Shown piece by piece: positions 14,974-21,612 of a stretch of 27,559 nucleotides of DNA. The notes under the pieces are model-generated. The model saw only the letters and a list, made by a program, of their open reading frames with translations. It made no database searches and was not told the origin of the DNA. Made by a program: the position numbers and the translations under genes. The DNA is from Bifidobacterium breve (GTDB lineage: Bacteria; Actinomycetota; Actinomycetes; S36-B12; UBA5976): positions 1 to 27,559 of the forward strand of contig CAMATO010000003.1 of NCBI GenBank assembly GCA_945861165.1, in the 5' to 3' direction. Position 1 is the stretch's first letter. The number at the start of each line of letters is the position of its first letter.

Positions 14974-15492
14974 ATGAATCAAACTGCTTATTTTGCCCTG
15001 GGCTGTTTTTGGGGTGCTGAAAGAAGATTTTGGCAAACAGATGGTGTTATTGAAACCTCTGTTGGTTATATGGGTGGCACTAAACAAAACCCAAGTTATG
15101 AATTAGTTTGCACCGGAACTACAGGTCACGCAGAAGCAGTAAAAGTTGTTTTCGATGAAGCAGTTGTCAGTTACAGACAATTATTGGAAATGTTTTGGAC
15201 TATTCATGATCCAACTCAAGGAAACCGTCAAGGAAACGATATTGGCTCGCAATACAGAAGCGTAGTTTTTTACACCACAGCTGAACAAAAAAATGATGCT
15301 TTATCGACCAAAGAAATTTATGAAAAAGCCATTAAGCATGAAGGCTTTGATTCAATCACTACAGAGATAATTCCTGCAGCTGATCATATTTATTTTGAAG
15401 CAGAGGACTATCACCAAAAATATTTGAAGAAAAACCCTAATGGCTATGACTGCCATGCTCGAACTGGAGTATTTTTCCCAGCAGGAGTTTAA
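14974..15492 (+). CDS. msrA: Peptide methionine (S)-S-oxide reductase
   Basis: MsrA repairs oxidised methionine in proteins. The 172-residue product has the catalytic motif GCFWGAERRF with C11, and the family blocks SVGYMGG, TGTTGHAEAVKV, FWTIHDPTQGNRQGNDIGSQYRS and YHQKYLKKNPNGY. Likely partner cysteine: that in GYDCHARTG near residue 160. The ATG at 14974 is fixed by TAAGGAGAT just upstream, the best ribosome site in the window. A strong terminator starts three bases after the stop. Confidence 0.96.
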   Translation: MNQTAYFALGCFWGAERRFWQTDGVIETSVGYMGGTKQNPSYELVCTGTTGHAEAVKVVFDEAVVSYRQLLEMFWTIHDPTQGNRQGNDIGSQYRSVVFYTTAEQKNDALSTKEIYEKAIKHEGFDSITTEIIPAADHIYFEAEDYHQKYLKKNPNGYDCHARTGVFFPAGV

Positions 15493-15494
15493 AT

Positions 15495-15531
15495 AAAAAT
15501 AGCCTGGTGATTTTTCACCAGGCTATTTTTT
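15495..15531. terminator. Perfect bidirectional rho-independent terminator
   Basis: Bases 15495-15510 and 15515-15530 are exact reverse complements (16 base pairs) around a TTTT loop. The core is AGCCTGGTGA/TCACCAGGCT, flanked by A-runs on the left and T-runs on the right, so it ends transcripts from both strands. It separates msrA (+) from the convergent BI-1 gene (-), whose stop lies ten bases further on. It is the only classic terminator I see in the window. Confidence 0.95.
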
Positions 15532-15540
15532 AGTTTCTAG

Positions 15541-16359
15541 CTAGTCGCGACGACCTGCAAGGATTGCAAATAGTCTTAACATTTCTAGGTATAACCACAC
15601 CAAGGTGACAGTTAAACCAAAAGCTAATCTCCATGATTCTTTTTCAGGCAAGTTCAAGGAAATTGCTTGACGAATTGATTGGAAATCAAGCATCAATGAG
15701 AATGAGGCCAGACCTACTCCAAATAGTGCAAGTAAAATTCCTAATCCACCAACACCATAAAAGCCCCAACCGCCACCAACACCCATGAATGAAGCGATGA
15801 AGGAAATTACTGCGATTACCAAATAAGAAACCATTGCCACCATCATCATGCGGGTGAACTTGGCATCAACTTTGATGATTCCTGTTTTAAACAAGAACAG
15901 CATTGTTCCAAAAGCAACAATGGTGCACATAATGGTGTTGCCCACAATGTTGGTTCCATCAGCTGCAAAAGCGTTTTGGTAAATGTAAGAAATTCCTCCT
16001 ACAAATACTCCTTGTATCAATGCGTAGGCCAGAACTAAGACTGGTGAAACATTCTTTTTAAATGTGTTAACCAATCCAAGTACTAAACCTGCAATTGCAG
16101 CAATTATTGCCAAGCCTGGTGCGTTCCAGCCCACAAAAGCACCGGCAAGCAGAAGTGCCAGCATTGCAAAAGATTTCATAACTACGTCATCCATAGTTAC
16201 AACGCGCTCTCCTGGTTTAGCAGGAGTTGTGCCTGGAAAAGTTTTTGTGGAACTTTCAACTGGTGTTGAAGTTATTACAGTTCCTTGGTTGTTACCAAGA
16301 ACTGATCCTGGTTTTTGAAAATCCGCATATCTACGAATAACCGGGTTTCTTGATTCCAT
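15541..16359 (-). CDS. Bax inhibitor-1/YccA family membrane protein
   Basis: The 272-residue product has a hydrophilic N-terminus of about 60 residues (RNPVIRRYADFQKPGSVLG), then about seven transmembrane helices. Family marks include MDDVVMKSFAMLALLLAGAFVGW, LIQGVFVGGISYIYQNAF and the C-terminal DFQSIRQAISLNLPEKESWRLAFGL. Actinobacteria often carry this Bax-inhibitor-1-like form; proposed roles concern calcium leak or membrane protein quality, but the role here is unknown. AAGGAGAG sits before the ATG. Hydrophobic inverted-repeat-rich DNA lies upstream (16387-16420). Confidence 0.92.
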   Translation of the reverse strand: MESRNPVIRRYADFQKPGSVLGNNQGTVITSTPVESSTKTFPGTTPAKPGERVVTMDDVVMKSFAMLALLLAGAFVGWNAPGLAIIAAIAGLVLGLVNTFKKNVSPVLVLAYALIQGVFVGGISYIYQNAFAADGTNIVGNTIMCTIVAFGTMLFLFKTGIIKVDAKFTRMMMVAMVSYLVIAVISFIASFMGVGGGWGFYGVGGLGILLALFGVGLASFSLMLDFQSIRQAISLNLPEKESWRLAFGLTVTLVWLYLEMLRLFAILAGRRD

Positions 16360-16386
16360 GTCTATTTTGCTCTCCTTTAGAAAGTA

Positions 16387-16420
16387 GGGGAAATCTTAAT
16401 TTCCTCTTATTTCAAAATAA
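16387..16420 (-). promoter_or_regulatory. Two inverted repeats between the EamA and BI-1 genes
   Basis: GGAAAT (16389-16394) and ATTTCC (16399-16404) pair around CTTA and can extend outward to eight pairs with one G-U. TTATTT (16407-16412) and AAATAA (16415-16420) pair around CA. On the minus strand they lie after the EamA stop and before the BI-1 ribosome site, so they may be a U-poor terminator, an operator, or both. The TGAAATAA half resembles the phoH repeat at 5260-5269. Confidence 0.35.
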
Positions 16421-16427
16421 CACGTTT

Positions 16428-17300
16428 TTATTTTTCGCGCGTGCCAACGTAGAGACTCACCACAACAATCAAGCCTCCCAGTGCCTGAATTGGGGTGGGC
16501 ACCCCTCTACCTAGCAAGAAACCAAAGCCAATTCCGACAACTGGAATGGCATTCAAGGCTAGGGCCGAATATTTGGTTGGTATCAAAGCTGAGGCGTAAT
16601 TGAAAAGCAAAAAAGGTATGGCTACACCAAATAAACCAGCTAGCCCAGCAGCTAGCCAATATTTACTTTCAATGCTGTCAGCATTACTAAAATTTGATCC
16701 GGTACCAAAAAATATGACTAAGGCAAATAAAGTGCCAAAAAGTAATTGCCCAAAGACCAGATCAACCACATTGTTCTCAGTGGCATAAATTCTGGCCACA
16801 ATCACATAAAAAGATGCGCACAGCGCAGCTGCCAGGAATGCCATCACCCCTAGCCAGTTATCTACCCCACTGCTGCCTACTTTGGAAACTGCAATTACAA
16901 CTCCAAAAAATCCCATCACGATTGATAATGCAATTCGAAGCGAGATATGTTCACGCAAAAACAGAGCACCAATCAGGGCAACGAAAAACACTTCGGTTGC
17001 CATCACGATTAAACCTGTAGAAACAGTGCCGTTGGCGTAACCAATATTTCCAAAAAGATAGGTGAATCCTGGTTCTAATAATCCCAGGGCTAAAGCGATC
17101 TTCCAACTCAGTTTTAATTTGCGTGCCTTGATTGCTATATATATAGCAACAACACCAAAACCAATAGATATCTCCAGTAGCAGCAATTGTGTGATGCTGA
17201 ATGCATCCAGTGCCATATCGGCGAAGGGATTGCCCAATCCCCAGGACAACATAGATGCAATCAACGCCACTAGTCCACGGGTAGAGATTTTGTTATTCAT
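16428..17300 (-). CDS. EamA/DMT family transporter
   Basis: From the ATG at 17300 the product is 290 residues with about ten transmembrane helices in two EamA repeats. It shows LSWGLGNPFADMALDA near the N-terminus, EPGFTYLFGNIGYANGTVSTG at the end of the first repeat, and GVAIPFLLFNYASALIPTKYSALALNAIPVVG in the second. Such proteins export metabolites or amino acids; the substrate is not predictable. I reject the longer upstream frame to 17804 because it runs antisense through the histone-like gene and GGAG sits four bases before this ATG. Confidence 0.92.
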   Translation of the reverse strand: MNNKISTRGLVALIASMLSWGLGNPFADMALDAFSITQLLLLEISIGFGVVAIYIAIKARKLKLSWKIALALGLLEPGFTYLFGNIGYANGTVSTGLIVMATEVFFVALIGALFLREHISLRIALSIVMGFFGVVIAVSKVGSSGVDNWLGVMAFLAAALCASFYVIVARIYATENNVVDLVFGQLLFGTLFALVIFFGTGSNFSNADSIESKYWLAAGLAGLFGVAIPFLLFNYASALIPTKYSALALNAIPVVGIGFGFLLGRGVPTPIQALGGLIVVVSLYVGTREK

Positions 17301-17386
17301 GTGACTCCAGAATAGTGCGCTGAGGCACGAAAATTCACAGAAAATAAGTCCAAAAAAAGTGGGTACTGATTGGATATTTTTATGGA

Positions 17387-17392
17387 TATAGT
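17387..17392 (+). promoter_or_regulatory. Candidate -10 box of the histone H1-like gene
   Basis: TATAGT at 17387-17392 would give a leader of about 35 bases ending in GGAGGA before the GTG at 17434. TTGGAT at 17370-17375 is too close to serve as its -35 box but could pair with GAGAAT (17395-17400) at 19 bases. Confidence 0.3.
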
Positions 17393-17433
17393 GCGAGAAT
17401 ATTGGAAGTAATTCCACCCCGTACGGAGGATAA

Positions 17434-17757
17434 GTGGCAGCACGTAAGAAGTCAAAGAAAAGCTCAAGCAAGAAGAGCTCAAAGCGCAAGGTAGCAAAGA
17501 AGAAATCTGCAAAGAGACCTTCTAAGAAAAGAACAGCAAAGCGTAAAGTAACCAAGAAGAAATCTGCAAAGAAATCTTCCAAGAAAAAGGTTGCTAAAAA
17601 GAAGAAGTCTGCAAAGAAGAAATCTGCAAAGAAATCTTCCAAGAAGAAAACTTCTAAGAGAAAATCTTCAAAGAAATCTGCTCCAAAGGTTGCAGCACCA
17701 ACTGCACCAGTTGCAGAAGAAGCAGCACCAACACCATTCAATCCACTTAGCTGGTAA
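17434..17757 (+). CDS. Lysine-rich histone H1-like DNA-binding protein
   Basis: The 107-residue product is built from repeats of KKSAKKSSKKK and KRKVTKKKSAKR type across residues 4-83, so more than half of that part is Lys or Arg and much of the rest Ser and Ala. It resembles HC2/histone H1-like C-terminal tails that bind DNA without sequence preference. The last 24 residues are quite different: Ala, Pro, Val and Glu, ending NPLSW. This could be a neutral or partner-binding tail. The start is GTG at 17434 with GGAGGA just before it (spacing about 4). A 32-base exact direct repeat lies inside the gene. The opposite frame is a shadow of this low-complexity DNA. Confidence 0.87.
   Translation: MAARKKSKKSSSKKSSKRKVAKKKSAKRPSKKRTAKRKVTKKKSAKKSSKKKVAKKKKSAKKKSAKKSSKKKTSKRKSSKKSAPKVAAPTAPVAEEAAPTPFNPLSW
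17554..17645 (+). repeat. Internal direct repeat in the histone-like gene
   Basis: The 32 bases at 17554-17585 recur exactly at 17614-17645, a shift of 60 bases or 20 codons, so the frame is kept. Shorter related units (aagaaatctgcaaagaa) occur at 17499 and 17599 as well. Copy number could change by slippage or recombination without breaking the frame. Confidence 0.85.
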
Positions 17758-17788
17758 TTAAAGCTAGGTAGTTGCTTGGTTAAACGTC

Positions 17789-17824
17789 TAAGGCCATTTC
17801 GCAAGAAATTGCGAAGTGGCCTTA
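17789..17824 (+). terminator. Long hairpin after the histone-like gene, no T-run
   Basis: Bases 17789-17804 and 17809-17824 pair over 16 positions with a single G-U and a GAAA tetraloop. It starts 31 bases after the histone-like stop and ends 18 bases before the ATG of the secreted protein gene. No T-run follows on either strand. It is probably a U-poor terminator, but a GNRA-type tetraloop on a near-perfect stem this close to the next start could also be an RNA stability or translation element. Confidence 0.65.
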
Positions 17825-17842
17825 ACTAATGAAAGTAGCGAG

Positions 17843-18292
17843 ATGAAAAAGAAGATCTTAGTAGTAGTAACTGCTTTGACTTTTTCGTTTTCAATAATTT
17901 CACCTGCTAGTGCTTTTATTGCCAAAGCAAAATGTTCCGCTGATGGAACTAAATGTTCTAAAAAAGCAAACACTCAAGCATTACGAAACTTTGCCATTGT
18001 GGACCAGAAACATTATTTAAACGAACATAATTTTCGTGTGTTAGGAAAATTTGGTCCCCCTGAAATGGCAAGCAAAGAATTTGCTGCTGCGACTAAAATC
18101 TTGAACTACAGTAAATCTGCTTATGGTGTTTGTTCTGAATTATTATTACAAATGTCAAATCTTTATGCAGCCAGAGCTGCCAGCTATGACCCAGCAGATC
18201 TTGTTGATGTCAGGGCGAATCTAAATGGTCAAATCATTGCTTTAGAAGATCAACTTCACGCAAACTGTAATCAAGTAAAGATGCGTTGGTAA
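17843..18292 (+). CDS. Small secreted protein of unknown function
   Basis: The 149-residue product starts with a clear signal peptide, MKKKILVVVTALTFSFSIISPASA, probably cut after ASA at 24. The mature part has four cysteines (two in KCSADGTKCSKK, one in YGVCSELL, one in HANCNQV) that could form two disulphides, and is otherwise helical-looking with many Ala. I do not recognise the family. I chose the ATG at 17843 because it opens the signal peptide; a GTG at 17816 would add nine residues encoded by the hairpin and spoil the signal. The stop lies one base from the convergent TlpA-like gene. Confidence 0.75.
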   Translation: MKKKILVVVTALTFSFSIISPASAFIAKAKCSADGTKCSKKANTQALRNFAIVDQKHYLNEHNFRVLGKFGPPEMASKEFAAATKILNYSKSAYGVCSELLLQMSNLYAARAASYDPADLVDVRANLNGQIIALEDQLHANCNQVKMRW

Positions 18293-18293
18293 T

Positions 18294-18869
18294 TTAGTAA
18301 GAAATTAGTTTTCCAGTAACTCTGTTTATAAAATCTGAGGGGCTTCCCACTGGTCCGATAATTCTTTCCACTAGTTTTCCTTCTTTATCAAAAAAAAGTG
18401 TTATCGGTAAACCGTTGATTGCGTAATAGTCTCTTAACAAACTTCTAGGATCTTGCACACTAGGAAATGGCAGCTGCCATTTGTATGCAGCAGTAATTGC
18501 ATCTTGCTCTTTATCTTGGTAAGCAATTCCTAGAAAGTTAACTTGACCGTTTAGTTTCTTAAATGCGGCATTAAATGCCACCGCATCATCAGCACACACC
18601 GTGCACCAAGACGCCCACAAGCTAATTATTAATGGCCGATCATTTGGCAATCCTGCCAAATTCACTAATTGGTCATGTCCCAAACATTGCAACACTGCTG
18701 CTGCAATTTGGTTTTTTGATTCGGTTGCTGCAATATCTGATTCAGGACATTTTGGCATCAAATAATTAGTTGCATCGTTTTTAATAAATGATCCACGACT
18801 TGAATTACTCGAAGAACAAGCGGCGAGAATCAAGGCACAAGCCAAAATAGAGATTGATCTAATTTTCAT
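18294..18869 (-). CDS. TlpA/ResA-like thioredoxin-fold lipoprotein
   Basis: The 191-residue product has a lipoprotein signal ending in LILAAC (C18). A Ser-rich spacer follows, then a thioredoxin fold with the active site WASWCTVC (C89 and C92) and the cis-Pro region INGLPITLFFDKEGK. Proteins of this type reduce or form disulphides outside the membrane, often for cytochrome maturation, or deliver reducing power to exported proteins. Two further cysteines (C41, C62) precede the active site and could be a resolving pair. No other cytochrome maturation genes are nearby. It lies downstream of the tRNA on the same strand. Confidence 0.9.
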   Translation of the reverse strand: MKIRSISILACALILAACSSSNSSRGSFIKNDATNYLMPKCPESDIAATESKNQIAAAVLQCLGHDQLVNLAGLPNDRPLIISLWASWCTVCADDAVAFNAAFKKLNGQVNFLGIAYQDKEQDAITAAYKWQLPFPSVQDPRSLLRDYYAINGLPITLFFDKEGKLVERIIGPVGSPSDFINRVTGKLISY

Positions 18870-18937
18870 GTTAGCGACGACTCTACTCTTAGGTGTTTAT
18901 TCAATTATGTAAGTTCTAGATTTACATTGTTTAAGAG

Positions 18938-19011
18938 TGCCCTCGGTGGGACTCGAACCCACACTGTGCAGATTTTAAGTCTGCTGCCTCTGCCGATTGG
19001 GCTACGAGGGC
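18938..19011 (-). tRNA. tRNA with UAA anticodon, nominally tRNA-Leu, short variable loop
   Basis: Read on the minus strand, the 74-base gene has a 7-pair acceptor stem GCCCTCG/CGAGGGC, discriminator A, and no encoded CCA. The D-arm has a 3-pair stem and the loop CAATCGGCAGA, as in bacterial tRNA-Leu. The anticodon stem is GCAGA/TCTGC with loop CTTAAAA (anticodon TAA), and the T-arm is GTGGG/CCCAC with loop TTCGAGT. The variable region is only ACAGT, five bases. Bacterial tRNA-Leu normally has a long class II variable arm, so this is a class I body with a leucine anticodon. It starts 18 bases after the udg stop and is probably co-transcribed. Confidence 0.93.
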
Positions 19012-19029
19012 AATAGGAACAGATTACTT

Positions 19030-19737
19030 TTAGGTTGTAATCAGTTTGCGAGCGGTTCCAAATACTTGATTCAACATCGCTTCGGTAAGTCTGCCAGTAA
19101 AGGTATTTTGCTGACTTGGGTGATAGCTAGTTAAGAGTGTGATTTTATGGTTTTGCTTTAGATAAACACATTTTGCACCATGGGAAAACTTAACTTTTTC
19201 TTGTGGAACAAATCCTTGTTCCAGCAAAATATCTATTGCTGCCTTCCAGGCAAAACTTCCTAATGCCACAACTACTTGTAAATCTTTTTCAATAAATTTC
19301 CACTCTAAATCCATCCACTTATTACAGGTATCTCTTTCTTTAATGGTTGGCTTATTATCTGGTGGGGCACATCTAACAGCAGTTATGACTCGAGCGTGCA
19401 TTAATTTTAAACCATCTTTTTTGTTTATTGATTGGGCTTGATTAGCAAAACCGGCCTTATGCATGGCTCTAAATAACCATTCACCAGATCTATCCCCAGT
19501 AAAAATTCGACCAGTTCTATTAGCACCATGTGCTGCTGGTGCTAAACCAACTACTAAAAGTTTTGGTTTTTTGTCCCCATATCCTGGAACAGGTTTTCCC
19601 CAATAAGTTTCACTTTCATATGATTTTCTTTTTTCTTTCGCCACATCTTTGGTCCATTTAACAAGTCGAGGACATTTCTTACAATTACAGATTGCTTCTT
19701 CTAATTGGGTTAAATTCTTTATTGGATTTGCGACCAA
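19030..19737 (-). CDS. udgB: Type 5 uracil-DNA glycosylase (UdgB)
   Basis: The 235-residue product removes uracil and other deaminated bases from DNA. It has the family 5 motif GLAPAAHGANRTGRIFTGDR (64-83) and the second motif SYHPSQQNTFTGRLT near 205-219. Cysteines in NCKKCPR (about 19-22), VRCAPP and RDTCNKW fit the four iron-sulphur ligands of this family. The start is TTG at 19737, overlapping the end of ppx by 19 bases; no later start would keep the first cysteine pair, and no ribosome site is obvious. It is the last protein gene of the eno-ftsB-DUF501-ppx row, followed by a tRNA. Confidence 0.93.
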   Translation of the reverse strand: MVANPIKNLTQLEEAICNCKKCPRLVKWTKDVAKEKRKSYESETYWGKPVPGYGDKKPKLLVVGLAPAAHGANRTGRIFTGDRSGEWLFRAMHKAGFANQAQSINKKDGLKLMHARVITAVRCAPPDNKPTIKERDTCNKWMDLEWKFIEKDLQVVVALGSFAWKAAIDILLEQGFVPQEKVKFSHGAKCVYLKQNHKITLLTSYHPSQQNTFTGRLTEAMLNQVFGTARKLITT

Positions 19738-20642
19738 GTCACACCATCCAAAATATCTCTTTCACTGGCGATTAAGGTTTTGGCACCAATTCCTTTCATA
19801 ACTTCATCTAAAACAATGCAACCTGCGGTAATTACTTCTACTCTTCCCTCATGCATATAAGGCAAAGCAGCTCTTTGGGCAGGTGTTAAAGAAATAAAAT
19901 CTTGCGCTGTTTGACTGATTTGTTCAGCAGTAATTATTGCACCGTGTAATACCTCTGGGTCATAAGTTTTTAGTTTTAAAACATGGGCAGCAACTGTGGT
20001 GATGGTACCGGCTACTCCCACAACAGTTTGGGCAGTTTGCCAATCAACTTTTTTAGCAGCTGCTTTTAAAGCGTTTCTTACATCTGTTCTTATTGCTAAT
20101 TCTTGTTCTGTGGTTGGGTTTCCACCAGGAGTGTGTCTTTCAGTCATGCGCACACAACCCACATCCATGGAATGAGCACCGGTTGGATCTTTGTCACCAA
20201 TTACTAATTCGGTGGATCCTCCACCTAAATCAATAACCAGAAAAGGTGCAAGGTGTTTTGGTCTTAAAGATCTAGTTGCCCCATCAAAAGATAAAGCAGC
20301 TTCTTCCACGCCAGCTATTACTTCCGGAACAATTCTTAATCGATCAATAACACCTTTAATAAACATGGCTTTATTTTGAGCATCACGGGTGGCACTAGTG
20401 GCTACAAATCGAACGTGTTCCACATTATGTTTAAGTAATAATTGTTCATACTCATCAACTGCTTTGAATGTTCTTTCTAAAGCACGAGGCGAAAAAGCGT
20501 TTGTTTTATCAACACCTTCCCCTAGACGAACAATTCTCATTTCTCGTATTACATCAGTTGCATTGTTTGTTGAAGTATCGATATCAGAAATAAGTAAACG
20601 AATTGAATTGGTTCCGCAATCAATGGCTGCCACTCTTTTCAT
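19719..20642 (-). CDS. ppx: Exopolyphosphatase, Ppx/GppA family
   Basis: The 307-residue product belongs to the actin-like ASKHA phosphatases that degrade polyphosphate or pppGpp. Marks are the first phosphate loop AIDCGTNSIRLLI (6-18), VATSATRDAQN (about 80-90), GVEEAALSF, the second loop VIDLGGGSTELVIGD (about 143-157) and GVAGTITTVAA. It lacks the C-terminal HD-like domain of E. coli Ppx (513 residues), so it is the short actinobacterial form. The ATG overlaps the DUF501 stop as ATGA, and its end overlaps udg, which suggests one translationally coupled transcript. Confidence 0.93.
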   Translation of the reverse strand: MKRVAAIDCGTNSIRLLISDIDTSTNNATDVIREMRIVRLGEGVDKTNAFSPRALERTFKAVDEYEQLLLKHNVEHVRFVATSATRDAQNKAMFIKGVIDRLRIVPEVIAGVEEAALSFDGATRSLRPKHLAPFLVIDLGGGSTELVIGDKDPTGAHSMDVGCVRMTERHTPGGNPTTEQELAIRTDVRNALKAAAKKVDWQTAQTVVGVAGTITTVAAHVLKLKTYDPEVLHGAIITAEQISQTAQDFISLTPAQRAALPYMHEGRVEVITAGCIVLDEVMKGIGAKTLIASERDILDGVTWSQIQ

Positions 20643-21130
20643 TGATCTTCCTTAACACAAGTTTTAGTAGCCCAATTACCAAGTCTTACTAAAGCATCAT
20701 CTCCTACCGGATTAATTCCCGGTCCTACCGCCAAAGAATGCGCCACTAAAGCGTGTAAACATTTAACGCGATGAGGCATTCCTCCTGCTGAAATTTCTTT
20801 TATTTCCTCAACCACACCGTGTTTATCTCTCCGTGTTAAATAATCAATGTGTGCTTTTTCATATTTTTCAGCAAAGTCTTTATCGCTAACTAATCTTTCT
20901 TCATATTCCTTCATCAGCCCTGATGCTTCCAAAGTTCCGATCATGGAATTTAAATTGGCGCAGGTTAAATAAAAATGGGTAGGAAAAGGTTCACCATCAG
21001 GTAAAGCGGGTGAAGTTGCCACCACAGTTGGCTTGCCACAGGAACATCGATTAGCAACCTCAAGTACTCCTCGAGGCGTTCTTCCTAATTGCACAGTGAT
21101 GTCGGCTATATCTTTTGGAGCAAAACTCAT
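20639..21130 (-). CDS. DUF501 family protein
   Basis: The 163-residue product begins with the family stretch DIADITVQLGRTPRGVLEVANRCSCGKP and contains LPDGEPFPTHFYLTC, YLTRRD and SAGGMPHRVKCLHALVAHSLA. The repeated Cys and His (CSCG, TC, KCLH, the late TC) could bind a metal; this is my inference. DUF501 is found almost entirely in actinobacteria between ftsB-like and ppx genes and has no established function. Both junctions are ATGA overlaps: with ftsB upstream (21127-21130) and ppx downstream (20639-20642). Confidence 0.92.
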   Translation of the reverse strand: MSFAPKDIADITVQLGRTPRGVLEVANRCSCGKPTVVATSPALPDGEPFPTHFYLTCANLNSMIGTLEASGLMKEYEERLVSDKDFAEKYEKAHIDYLTRRDKHGVVEEIKEISAGGMPHRVKCLHALVAHSLAVGPGINPVGDDALVRLGNWATKTCVKEDQ

Positions 21131-21594
21131 TTCGGTGCATTCGGTCTAATAACTGTGGTTTGATTTTCGTTAACAACTTTTTGTCCCGTATCTGCTTCTA
21201 ACCAGGAGTCGTAAAGATTTTTGTACCAAGGCTGTGGTGGTAATGGTTCCCCAGCCCAAGCAGTTGTAGCAGGTGAGTTTGAGGTTACGTCTGGATCAGC
21301 GTTTAAGCCAATTACTGAAAAAACTATTTCACCAGGCATTACATAATGTAAACGAGCTCGCGCTTGGGAAGCAATAAATTCTGGGTCATTCCATTTAAGT
21401 TGAATTTCTCTTAATAATTGAACTTGTTTTTCACTTTGTTGAACTTGAATTTTAAGAGCGGTAATTCTTGCTCTTTGCGCAACTAAATCTCGCACTGGAG
21501 AGGCCAGCATCAGAATTAAAATAATGATGGCTGAAAGCAAAACAACTAGGCGACCATTGATTGATGGTCGCTCTAGTTTTGTTTCTCTTTTCAT
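21127..21594 (-). CDS. ftsB: Septum formation initiator, FtsB/DivIC family
   Basis: The 155-residue bitopic membrane protein has a short basic cytoplasmic end (MKRETKLERPSINGR), one transmembrane helix (about 15-34, LVVLLSAIIILILMLAS), and an extracytoplasmic coiled coil (about 40-70, ARITALKIQVQQSEKQVQLL). It then has the family block WNDPEFIASQARARLHYVMPGE. The C-terminal tail of about 50 residues is rich in Pro and Trp (TTAWAGEPLPPQPWY). FtsB/DivIC acts with FtsL and FtsQ at the division site. It begins 18 bases after eno, as in most actinobacteria. Confidence 0.92.
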   Translation of the reverse strand: MKRETKLERPSINGRLVVLLSAIIILILMLASPVRDLVAQRARITALKIQVQQSEKQVQLLREIQLKWNDPEFIASQARARLHYVMPGEIVFSVIGLNADPDVTSNSPATTAWAGEPLPPQPWYKNLYDSWLEADTGQKVVNENQTTVIRPNAPK

Positions 21595-21612
21595 ACCTAC
21601 TAATAAACCGCG

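Noticed and set aside
17434..17757. Regular short repeats resembling a CRISPR or tandem array
   Set aside because: The repeats keep codon phase, vary in spacing and encode a Lys/Ser/Ala-rich protein. There are no unique spacers of constant length.
17301..17804. Long N-terminal extension of the EamA gene to 17804 on the minus strand
   Set aside because: It is the antisense frame of the lysine-rich histone-like gene (Phe/Leu-rich low-complexity product). The EamA family begins at the ATG at 17300, which has its own GGAG site.
17816..17842. GTG start nine codons upstream for the secreted protein
   Set aside because: The extra residues would be encoded by the right arm of the hairpin and would precede a normal signal peptide that begins at ATG 17843.
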